NCBI RefSeq assembly: GCF_040049295.1
Contig: NZ_JBDZDQ010000002.1
Coordinates: 372,001-436,000 of the forward strand
DNA: 64,000 bases
Origin: Sphingomonas sp. KR3-1
GTDB taxonomy: Bacteria; Pseudomonadota; Alphaproteobacteria; Sphingomonadales; Sphingomonadaceae
Direction of reading: 5' to 3'
This document shows positions 56,860 through 64,000 of the stretch, in pieces (position 1 is the first letter of the stretch; each line of letters opens with the position of its first letter). The notes under the pieces are model-generated. The model had not been told where the DNA came from and did not search any database. It saw only the letters and a list, made by a program, of their open reading frames with translations. A program made the position numbers and the translations under genes.

Positions 56860-58109
56860 CGATTGCGTACCGCGAAAAGAGGTTCGAACAACCACTGGAT
56901 CAGGCTCCGTCGCTCGGTGACGATCCGCGCGGTCAGCGTCATGCCGGGCAGAAGCGGTTGCTGGCGCCCAAACGCCCGCACCCAGGGATGCGCGAGCTGG
57001 ACGGTGACGAGATAGAAGGGCGTCGGCCCGTTCGGCCCCTGGCGCGAAATCGGCGCCCCCGCGATTTCGCTGATCTTGCCGGTGATCGTGCCGAATTGCT
57101 GATAGGGAAAGGCGTCCACGGCCAGGCGCACTTCCTGGCCGGGCGCCAGGAAGCCTGCGGCAGCGGTGGGGACGTAGAGCTCGACCCGGGTCTGCGCACC
57201 GTCGGGAACGATCGTCATCAGCGATTGCTGGAGCGCGGCGGGCTGGCCCAGGCGCGCGGTGAGGGCGCTCACGGTTCCGCCGATCGGCGCGGTGAGCTGA
57301 TAGCCCCGCGCGACGTCCGCCTGCGCGATCTGCTGCAGGAGTTCGGCGCGGTTCGACTGGTTGCCGGCCATCTGTGCCTCCGCCTGCGCTGCGGACTGCG
57401 CGATCGCCCGCTGGGTCTTGAGCAGGTCCGAGCGCTTGCTCGCGCGCAACTGCTCCAGCTGGGACAGTTGCTGCTGGCGTGAAAGCAGCGCGGCTTCGCG
57501 CGTGTCGAGATCGCGGCGGCTGATATAGCCGCGGTCGGCGATCTGACGGGCACTTTCGAAATCGGTGCGGGCGCTGGCGACCAGGCGTTGCTGATCGGCC
57601 AGCTGCGCTTCAAGGCTCTGCAACTCGCCGGCAAGGCCCGTCGCCTGCGCAGCCAATTGCGCGCGCTCGGCGTCGGCCGCCTGGAGGATGAACTCGCCCT
57701 GGCGCGACAGGCGCTGGTCCTGCACGCCGAGGGCGTCGCGGATTCGCTCGGGGGCGGTCGCGCCGTTCGACTGCGATTCCTCCGCGCGGATGTCGAGCAG
57801 CGGCGCGTTCGCCGCGACGCGCTGGCCTTCGCGAACGCGGACCGCAGCGACGATGCCGGCGCGCGACGGCACGATGGTCGCCATCCCGGTATCGAGCGTG
57901 ATTGCGCCGCTCACGGTTGCGACACGGGCATAGGAAGCAGTGGCGAGGAACGCCAGCGCGATGCCAAGTGCGACGATTATCAAGAAGCCAATAGCCTGCC
58001 AGGATAACGGAACGGCGATATTTACTTCGCCGTGCAGTCTATCGGCACGATATTTGACTGCTTCCTCGCGGAAGAGTGCATGAGACGCAGACAAGAACGG
58101 AATCCCCAC
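56856..58109 (-). CDS. HlyD-family adaptor of the peptide exporter
   Basis: The 417-residue membrane-fusion protein has one N-terminal helix (AIGFLIIVALGIALAFLATA), the first lipoyl half (ATIVPSRAGIVAAVRVREGQ), a long coiled-coil hairpin, the second half (LTAPIGGTVSALTARLGQPA) and a C-terminal beta domain ending MTLTARIVTERRSLIQWLFE. It resembles CvaA-type adaptors, which bridge the ABC exporter to an outer-membrane channel such as TolC. The start is GTG at 58109. It is the first gene of the exporter operon and overlaps the ABC gene (ATGA). Confidence 0.9.
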   Translation of the reverse strand: MGIPFLSASHALFREEAVKYRADRLHGEVNIAVPLSWQAIGFLIIVALGIALAFLATASYARVATVSGAITLDTGMATIVPSRAGIVAAVRVREGQRVAANAPLLDIRAEESQSNGATAPERIRDALGVQDQRLSRQGEFILQAADAERAQLAAQATGLAGELQSLEAQLADQQRLVASARTDFESARQIADRGYISRRDLDTREAALLSRQQQLSQLEQLRASKRSDLLKTQRAIAQSAAQAEAQMAGNQSNRAELLQQIAQADVARGYQLTAPIGGTVSALTARLGQPAALQQSLMTIVPDGAQTRVELYVPTAAAGFLAPGQEVRLAVDAFPYQQFGTITGKISEIAGAPISRQGPNGPTPFYLVTVQLAHPWVRAFGRQQPLLPGMTLTARIVTERRSLIQWLFEPLFAVRNR

Positions 58110-58470
58110 CCCGTAGAATCAGATATTTCTTGTTTTTTGTGCGACTTAATACATGGGTCGCAAAAGGCGCTGGGGATTGCAACGGTAAATTTAGCGCGGT
58201 TTCGGTGTGTTCCGCCACCGAAACCATTCCGGACTATTGTTACGTTGTGTGAACTATATTGAGGGAATTATTCGTTGTAGGTTCGATATAACCAGATTGG
58301 ATCGCGTTCTGCCAATTTATCTTGGCTCTCCAATATATTGAAACCTAAGTGGTTGTCCCGTGCGCCATTCGCCGGATCGGGCGAGATGCTGCCAGGCCGC
58401 GCCAGTTGATCGCCGAGCCGCTCGATGCCACGACGGGCGCCGGCGCGTGGCTCGGCGATAGGACTGCGGG
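58110..58470. promoter_or_regulatory. Gene-free AT-rich region upstream of the exporter operon
   Basis: No convincing gene lies in these 361 bases, which are AT-rich between about 58110 and 58350. A ten-base perfect inverted repeat with an eight-base loop (GGTTTCGGTG at 58198 and CACCGAAACC to 58225) lies about 90 bases upstream of the HlyD start and could be an operator. At 58409-58459 an 11-base inverted repeat (ATCGCCGAGCC/GGCTCGGCGAT) follows the surface-lipoprotein gene and may be its terminator, though it lacks a T run. Confidence 0.5.
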
Positions 58471-61086
58471 TCAGTTCTTCTTGCCCACTGTCACCCCTGC
58501 GAAGGTCGAGGAGGAGCCTGATTGACCGTTCGGGCTGTCGATGTTCAGCGTGAAGTTCGCGCCAAACTCCGCGGCGTTGGGGCCGAAGAACTTGCCGAAC
58601 GCGGAGCCGCTGGCCGCGCCGTAGGTCGTCAGGAAGAAGGAATTGGTGACGCAGCCATTGCAGCCGCCCACCACGCTGTTGGCGAACTGGAACGTTCCCA
58701 GCGCCCGCGACGCGCCATTCGTGCGGTCGGTCGAGCTAAGGTTGAGCGCCAGTCCCATGGTGCCGGTACCGAAATTGACGTCGAAATTGCTCGTGCCGCT
58801 GAGCGTGGCTTCGTGCTTGAAATTGCCGTCATAGCCGCTGCCATAGGCGACGCCGGTATAGGTCGCGGTGCCGGTCTTCGGCATCTGGAAGTTCGGCGTC
58901 TGCCCGCCGAACGGGACGTAATATTCGGTCCGGGTGGCGCGCCCGTCCTTCACGGTGGACTGGGTGATGTTGGCGAAGCTCGTATAGGTCAGCGCGACCT
59001 GGCTGTTGCCAGCCCCAGGCTTGAAGATCCGCGCGTCGTAATTGGCGCCGTGATAGACGTCGAACAGCGCGTCGCTGTGCGCGGCATCCAGGTCGCTCCG
59101 GGCGACCGTGACCGAGATCGGCACCGCGGTGCCGAAGCCGACGCCCGTCGTCACCGATTGGAAGACATAGGATTTGTCGGCGGGATCATAGGTGACTTCG
59201 ATGCTGCCATCGACAGTGACCTGCTGAGACGGGCTGAGGTCGGGGACCACATAATATTGCGCGTCGGTGCCCGTCAGCGTCGTCCGCGTGGTGAGGCCGA
59301 GCAAGCCGGTCTGCGACGCGGTGGTGTCGCTGCCGCGCTTGCCGGCAAGAGTGCCGGTCGCGATCGCCCCGCCGGCCGAGCTGGCCTGGAAGGCGGCGCC
59401 GACTTCGTCCGCCGCCGGGCCGAAGAACTGGCCCGAGGCATTGCCGCTATAGTTGGTGGCGCCGGCCAGCGCGATGCTGCTGGTGAAGGCGTTGCTCGTT
59501 GCCGAGATGGTGCCGCTGCCGGTCCAGGAGCCGCTGTCGGCCGTGCTGCCGCCACCCAGGCCGAGCCCGGGCACGTTGTTGGTCACCGTATAGGTGCCGA
59601 GCGTCGAGAGCGCGCCGGTCGCGAAATTGGCGGTCACGCTGCCGAAGCCCGACAGCGTCTGAAGCTGTGCGCCCGGGGCCGCGACGCCACCGTTCATCGT
59701 GACGTTGAACGCGGCCGATCCGGTGCGCGGCACGTTCGCGTTCGGCGTGTCGAAGCCATAGAGGAAGGCGTCGAACTGGTTGAGGCTGGTGCGCCGGTCG
59801 AGCGCCAGACCGGCGCGCAGATAGGACGCGTTCACGTCGGACATCTGGTAGACCATCGTGAAGCCCGGATTGGCGACCGGCGACGAGATATGGCCGTCGG
59901 CGCCGAACAGGGTAGTCGAGGTGCCGTTCTGGCTCTTGTAGATCGCCGCCAGCTGCGGCGCCTGCGCAGCGCTGGTCACCTTGCTGCTGCCGTCGAGCTG
60001 CGCCGTCATCGAGCGCGAGATCGGGTGATAGAAGGTGTCGCTGGTCGGATTGTCGAGCAGGGTGCTTGGCTGATTGAGCAGCGTGCTTCCGCGCGCGCCA
60101 TAGATGGTGCCGGTCGAGGCCACGTCCGAGCTCGGGTTGGTCGAGAAGGTCGCGCCGACTTCCTCCGCGCTGGGGCCGAACAGCGCACCGTGGAATTCGC
60201 CGCTGCCGGCATCGTCGAGCGAAATCGTGCCGGTGAAGTTGTTGCTGCTCGACGAGAGCATCGCGGTCGCCTTCCAACCCAGCCCGGTCGGGCCGGCGCC
60301 GTTGGTCGTGTTGGCCTCGTTATAGCGTCCGCTCGCGACGATGGCGCCGCTCTGCAGGTCGACGTTCAGCACGCCTGTTCCAGCGAGCGCGTAGATGTCG
60401 CTGCTGAAGCTGCGAACGCCGAGCAGGTTGACGTCGAAGCTCGCCGTGCCGGTGCGCGGCAGCGATCCGTCGGGGGTCTTCACGCCGTAGGAGAAGGAAA
60501 CGAAGGTTCCGTTCACCGTCGATGCGCCGTCGACCTGGCGCTGCCAGAAGCCGCCACCGACATATTTGGTCTTGCCCGTGCCGGTGCCGGGGGTCGTGAT
60601 GCTCAGATATTCGGTCGTGGTGCCCGAACTGAACTTGTAGGTGGTCAGGGTCGCGGTTGATTGCGAGGGATCGATCGCGCCGGGCCCGAAGGTGCGCGTG
60701 AGCGTGCCGTCGGAGACGGTGTAGGCCTGGCTGGCGGCATCGTAGGAGAAGGTCAGCGCGACCGTGCCGGCCGAGGTGCTGACCACCGCGCCGCTCTTGG
60801 GAACGCTGACGCTGCCCTTCGAGGCGACGTTGCGAAAGCTTTCGCTGACCAGCGGCGCGATCAGATCGTCATTGGCGGTTGCCGTGGGAGTTGGGCTCGG
60901 GCTGGGCGAGGGGCTCGGCGTCGGCGAAGGGCTGGGGCTCGGCGAGGGGCTCGGGCTCGCCGACGGGCTGGGCGTAGGCGCCGGCGTGGTGTTGACCCCA
61001 CCACCGCCGCCGCCGCCACCGCCGGAACAGCCCGCGAGCGTCAGTCCAAGCGCGGTGCAACAAGCGAGCGCAATCTTCCTGTTCAT
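58471..61086 (-). CDS. Large TbpB-like surface lipoprotein
   Basis: The 871-residue product has a lipoprotein signal (MNRKIALACCTALGLTLAGC), a glycine run and a long Pro/Ser linker (SPSPSPTPSP repeats, about residues 36-70). Beta-rich modules of the transferrin-binding-protein B barrel type follow. Three of them end in the hallmark hydrophobic barrel sequence: GEFHGALFGPSAEEVGATFS, ASGQFFGPAADEVGAAFQAS and GKFFGPNAAEFGANFTLNID. Such proteins bind metal-carrying or other host or environmental ligands at the cell surface. The Slam-type translocator gene lies 13 bases upstream. GGGGGGAA precedes the ATG. The ligand is unknown. Confidence 0.85.
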   Translation of the reverse strand: MNRKIALACCTALGLTLAGCSGGGGGGGGGVNTTPAPTPSPSASPSPSPSPSPSPTPSPSPSPSPTPTATANDDLIAPLVSESFRNVASKGSVSVPKSGAVVSTSAGTVALTFSYDAASQAYTVSDGTLTRTFGPGAIDPSQSTATLTTYKFSSGTTTEYLSITTPGTGTGKTKYVGGGFWQRQVDGASTVNGTFVSFSYGVKTPDGSLPRTGTASFDVNLLGVRSFSSDIYALAGTGVLNVDLQSGAIVASGRYNEANTTNGAGPTGLGWKATAMLSSSSNNFTGTISLDDAGSGEFHGALFGPSAEEVGATFSTNPSSDVASTGTIYGARGSTLLNQPSTLLDNPTSDTFYHPISRSMTAQLDGSSKVTSAAQAPQLAAIYKSQNGTSTTLFGADGHISSPVANPGFTMVYQMSDVNASYLRAGLALDRRTSLNQFDAFLYGFDTPNANVPRTGSAAFNVTMNGGVAAPGAQLQTLSGFGSVTANFATGALSTLGTYTVTNNVPGLGLGGGSTADSGSWTGSGTISATSNAFTSSIALAGATNYSGNASGQFFGPAADEVGAAFQASSAGGAIATGTLAGKRGSDTTASQTGLLGLTTRTTLTGTDAQYYVVPDLSPSQQVTVDGSIEVTYDPADKSYVFQSVTTGVGFGTAVPISVTVARSDLDAAHSDALFDVYHGANYDARIFKPGAGNSQVALTYTSFANITQSTVKDGRATRTEYYVPFGGQTPNFQMPKTGTATYTGVAYGSGYDGNFKHEATLSGTSNFDVNFGTGTMGLALNLSSTDRTNGASRALGTFQFANSVVGGCNGCVTNSFFLTTYGAASGSAFGKFFGPNAAEFGANFTLNIDSPNGQSGSSSTFAGVTVGKKN

Positions 61087-61099
61087 CGTTCCCCCCTTT

Positions 61100-62422
61100 T
61101 TAGAACGCTGCAGCAATGCCGAATTCAGCAGATATTCTGCTGTAATCGTAGAGTTCTAGCGTAGATTTGTTACGTTCCCAGCGCAGCCTGGCCAAGGGCG
61201 CGAACGCACCGATCCGGATGCTTCTGAACGTGCCCGACAGGCTGGCGCTGAAGCGATCGTCGCGGCGCCTTTCGGGATAGAGAAACAGTCGCGCATCGGC
61301 TTCGAGATGAGTGTAGCCCGCCGTCACGACTGCGGTGGTCCGGCCCATCTCGCGAAAGAAATAGGCGTTGAAGCCGCCGCTCGCCGTTGCATAGCCGGGA
61401 TCGCGCGCCGCCTCGCGGGTGCCGGAAAGCTGGATGCCGCCGCCGAAGCGTGCCGAGAGGCTGCGATCGATCGACACCGCCAGCGCATAGCTGCCGCCGT
61501 CCTGGAGATCGTTCAGCTTGTTGTCGACCGAGGCCGCCGCGCCGTCGATGCGCAATTGCGCTCGCTTGCCCAGCGGATGCTGCCAATTGGCGCTTCCCCC
61601 CAGCGTGAAGCTGTAGGGATGCAGGCCGTACCAGCGCTGGCCGGGGCCGAAGGCGATGCTGAACCGGTCGGCGCCCAGGCTCAGTTCGGGGCCGACTTCC
61701 AGCGAGGTGGCGATGTCGTCGAATTCGGAGGCGCGATAGAGCGTGCCGCTGGCCGAGGCGCGGACGAGCAGGTTGACGCGGCGATCGATCGGTTTGCGCC
61801 AATAGGCCTGGCCGCGCAGCCATCCGCCGACGCCCGAGCGGGCGCGGGCGCTGCTGTCCAGCGAGAAGTCGCCGATGATCGTGCCGAGCGTCTCGGACTT
61901 GGTGGCGCGATTGATGTTGCTGTCGGGCGCGATGCCGCCTTCGACGGAGAAGCCGATCGGCTTCCGCGCATTGAGCGCCGCGGCGTAGAAGCGGACTAGC
62001 TGGTCCACCTCCTTCGGCAGGCCGCTTGCCTGCGCCGCGCGAAGCTCCTTCTGCGCGGCGCCGACATTGCCGAGCAGCGCATCCATCCGCGCCAGCTCCA
62101 GCCGAACGCGGGCGGCGCCGGGCTTGTCGTCGAGGATGCGGCGGAATTCGATCGCGGCGTCGCGATATTTGTGCTGGCGATCGGCCAGCATCATGCCCAG
62201 CCGGAAGCGTGCCTCGGTGCGCAGTTCCGGGTCGGGATCCGCGGCGAGCGCGCGATAGGCCGCCTCGGCATCCTCATAGCGGCCCGCGTCGCGCGCCGCG
62301 TCGGCAAAGGCGAAGAGCTCGGCCGCCGTCATCCGGGCACCGCCCGCCGGACGTTGCTGTGCATGACCCGGCGTCGCGCAGGCAAGCCCCGCGAGCACCG
62401 CGCAGCCGATTGCTCGGTTCAC
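61100..62422 (-). CDS. Slam-type surface lipoprotein translocator (DUF560)
   Basis: The 440-residue outer-membrane protein has a signal peptide (CAVLAGLACATPGHAQQ), N-terminal TPR-like helices (FADAARDAGRYEDAEAAYRA, RFRLGMMLADRQHKYRDAAI) and a C-terminal barrel of about 14 strands (YWRKPIDRRVNLLVRASASG, RLRWERNKSTLELYDYSRIS). The barrel starts with the DUF560-typical SVEGGIAPDSNINRATKSET. Slam proteins move specific lipoproteins to the cell surface, and the neighbouring TbpB-like lipoprotein is the obvious client. The GTG start has GGGGGAAT upstream. Confidence 0.88.
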   Translation of the reverse strand: MNRAIGCAVLAGLACATPGHAQQRPAGGARMTAAELFAFADAARDAGRYEDAEAAYRALAADPDPELRTEARFRLGMMLADRQHKYRDAAIEFRRILDDKPGAARVRLELARMDALLGNVGAAQKELRAAQASGLPKEVDQLVRFYAAALNARKPIGFSVEGGIAPDSNINRATKSETLGTIIGDFSLDSSARARSGVGGWLRGQAYWRKPIDRRVNLLVRASASGTLYRASEFDDIATSLEVGPELSLGADRFSIAFGPGQRWYGLHPYSFTLGGSANWQHPLGKRAQLRIDGAAASVDNKLNDLQDGGSYALAVSIDRSLSARFGGGIQLSGTREAARDPGYATASGGFNAYFFREMGRTTAVVTAGYTHLEADARLFLYPERRRDDRFSASLSGTFRSIRIGAFAPLARLRWERNKSTLELYDYSRISAEFGIAAAF

Positions 62423-62568
62423 GTGATTCCCCCTTGAAAGGGGAGGTATGTCAGGCGGTTGGTCCTGTCCAGCCGGTGTTCGGAGGCCGCCTGTTCAAAA
62501 ATGGTGCCGGCGTTTCGCGGCGAAGCAAGAGCCTTGCCTCGCTGCGTGGCGGCTGTCAGGCAAGGGGC

Positions 62569-63339
62569 ATGACGATCGAGCGAGAGATCGGCCGGCGCGC
62601 GCTGCTCGCCGGCATGGGCGCGACGGCGCTGGCGCCGCTTGTGGCCCACGCCGCGCCGCGCCCGCCGCTGGTGCTGGCGGCGGCGAGCCTGCAGGAATCG
62701 ATGCTTGCCGCGTCGGACGCCTGGGCGGCGAAGGGCCATGCCAGGCCGGTCTGCTCGTTCGCGGCGTCCTCGGCACTGGCGCGGCAGATCGCGGCCGGGG
62801 CGGCGGCGGACCTGTTCGTCTCGGCCGACGAGCCGTGGATGGACGATATCGAGAAGCGCGGGCTGATCGTGCCGGGCACGCGGGCGGCGTTCCTCGGCAA
62901 CCGGCTGGTGATCATCGCCCCCGCCGGCACGCCACCGGCCCGACCCTATGACGAATTGCGGGCGCTGGGAACGACGCGGGTGGCGATCGCCGACCCGGAC
63001 TCGGTACCGGCGGGGCGCTACGCCAAGGCCGCGCTCGAGCGGAGCGGGCGCTGGGCGGCGGTGTCCCCCAATGTGGTGCGGGCCGAGAGCGTGCGCGCGG
63101 CGCTGGCGCTGGTCGAGCGTGGCGCCGCCCCGCGCGGCATCGTCTACGCCACCGACGCCCGGGCATCCAGCGCGGTCCGCGTCGTCGCGGTCTTCGCCGT
63201 GAACAGCCACCCGCCGATCCGCTATCCCATTGCCCGGCTCAAGGCCTCGACCAGCCCCGATGCCGAGCCCTTCCGCCGTTTCCTGCTGAGCGGCGAGGGG
63301 CGGGCGATCTTCCGCCGCTTCGGCTTCCTGCCGCTGTGA
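62569..63339 (+). CDS. modA: Molybdate ABC transporter substrate-binding protein
   Basis: The 256-residue periplasmic protein has a twin-arginine-like signal (EREIGRRALLAGMGATALAP, ending AHAAPR). The mature fold carries ModA features: PLVLAAASLQESMLAASDAW, SFAASSALARQIAAGAAADL, FVSADEPWMDDIEKRGLIVP, RVAIADPDSVPAGRYAKAAL and GIVYATDARAS. GCAAGGGGC precedes the ATG; longer frames upstream lack a ribosome site. It overlaps modB by four bases (GTGA). The 146 bases shared with the divergent Slam gene show a small hairpin near 62532-62565 but no clear Moco riboswitch. Confidence 0.9.
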   Translation: MTIEREIGRRALLAGMGATALAPLVAHAAPRPPLVLAAASLQESMLAASDAWAAKGHARPVCSFAASSALARQIAAGAAADLFVSADEPWMDDIEKRGLIVPGTRAAFLGNRLVIIAPAGTPPARPYDELRALGTTRVAIADPDSVPAGRYAKAALERSGRWAAVSPNVVRAESVRAALALVERGAAPRGIVYATDARASSAVRVVAVFAVNSHPPIRYPIARLKASTSPDAEPFRRFLLSGEGRAIFRRFGFLPL

Positions 63340-64000
63340 CACCCGAGCTCTGGGGCATCGTCTGGCTGTCGCTCAAGGTCGGCGGCGTGGCGGTGCTGGC
63401 ATCGCTGCCGGTGGCGTTCGCGCTGGCTTGGCTGCTGGCGCGCGGGCGGTTTCCGGGCAAGCTGCTGCTCGACGGCGTGGTGCACCTGCCGCTGGTGGTG
63501 CCGCCGGTGGTGACCGGCTGGCTGCTGCTGCTCGCCTTCGCGCCGAGCGGGCCGATCGGCAGCTGGCTGGAGAGCTGGTTCGGCGTGTCGGTGCTGTTCC
63601 GCTGGACCGGCGCGGCGATCGCCTCGGCCGTGATGGCATTGCCGCTGATGGTGCGCGCGATGCGGCTGTCGATCGAAGCGGTGGACCGGCGGCTCGAACA
63701 GGCAGCCGCGACGCTGGGAGCTGGGCGCTGGCGGGTGTTCGCAAGCGTGACGCTGCCGCTCAGCCTGCCCGGCGTGCTCGCCGGGGCGGTGCTCGGCTTC
63801 GCACGCGCGCTGGGCGAGTTCGGCGCGACGATCACCTTCGTCTCCAATGTCCCGGGCGAGACGCAGACCCTGCCGCTCGCCATCTACGCCGCGCTGCAGA
63901 TGCCGGGCGGCGAGGGGCAGGTGCTCCGGCTGGCGGGGATCTCGGTGCTGCTCTCGCTCGGCGCGCTGCTCGCCTCCGAGCTGATCGCGCGGCGCGCCGG
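63336..64000 (+). CDS. modB: Molybdate ABC permease, partial (runs off window)
   Basis: The first 221 residues or so of the permease are present, starting with GTG in MTPELWGIVWLSLKVGGVAV, overlapping the modA stop. It has the membrane helices and the conserved motifs of ModB: HLPLVVPPVVTGWLLLLAFA, ALPLMVRAMRLSIEAVDRRL, EQAAATLGAGRWRVFASVTL (the EAA loop), then RALGEFGATITFVSNVPGET. The C-terminus and presumably modC lie past the right edge. Confidence 0.9.
   Translation, partial: MTPELWGIVWLSLKVGGVAVLASLPVAFALAWLLARGRFPGKLLLDGVVHLPLVVPPVVTGWLLLLAFAPSGPIGSWLESWFGVSVLFRWTGAAIASAVMALPLMVRAMRLSIEAVDRRLEQAAATLGAGRWRVFASVTLPLSLPGVLAGAVLGFARALGEFGATITFVSNVPGETQTLPLAIYAALQMPGGEGQVLRLAGISVLLSLGALLASELIARRA

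Noticed and set aside
62423..62568. Possible molybdenum-cofactor riboswitch upstream of modA
   Set aside because: Only one short hairpin (CCTTGCC/GGCAAGG) is visible; the conserved multi-stem structure is absent.

Overview
The window looks like chromosomal DNA of a Sphingomonas-type alphaproteobacterium. This rests on GC-rich coding DNA on both strands, a TonB-dependent receptor, PhoX and PelA-type enzymes, a FixL/FixJ-like pair, and dispersed palindromic repeats of the kind seen between sphingomonad genes. The taxonomic call is inference; no rRNA is present.

Layout. 1-9.7 kb: end of a chemoreceptor gene, an alginate-export-type porin, a degenerate receiver protein, a FixJ/FixL-like two-component pair, two overlapping amidohydrolases and a small lipoprotein. 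10-28 kb: a PhoX phosphatase (Tat lipoprotein) with a candidate Pho-box array, then a type II secretion locus on both strands: a GspL/M/C-like trio, a rhomboid protease, gspD-C-I-H-G (minus), gspL-M-E-F (plus), gspN (minus), then an LpoA-like binding protein and gspJ-K. Palindromic repeats lie between these genes and inside the leaders of two pseudopilins. 28-39 kb: an acyltransferase, a NtrY/NtrC-like pair, and a divergent ABC export operon (adaptor, ATPase, two paralogous FtsX-type permeases) preceded by two near-identical sigma-54 promoters that bracket a 75-residue ORF. 39.5-52 kb: pectate lyase, ABC-F ATPase, tRNA-Pro(CGG), ferredoxin-NADP reductase, pnuC with a NadR-like kinase and a TonB receptor, a CsgG/SH3 protein, a DUF72 protein and lepA.

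52-58 kb is the most unusual part. On the minus strand lie an HlyD adaptor, a C39-peptidase ABC exporter, an AT-rich control region, and then eight short genes whose products carry double-glycine-type leaders. Five have Gly/Ala-rich, membrane-active-looking cores. Two are near-identical Pro/Trp-rich peptides built on a DPFPGPW heptad, and one more is Pro/aromatic-rich. Two further tiny two-helix membrane proteins, too short for ordinary ORF calling, sit among them and are immunity candidates. This is a multi-peptide, bacteriocin-like export system; the Pro/Trp-rich class matches no family I can name.

58.5-64 kb: a large TbpB-like lipoprotein paired with a Slam-type (DUF560) outer-membrane translocator, then modA and the start of modB, which runs off the window.
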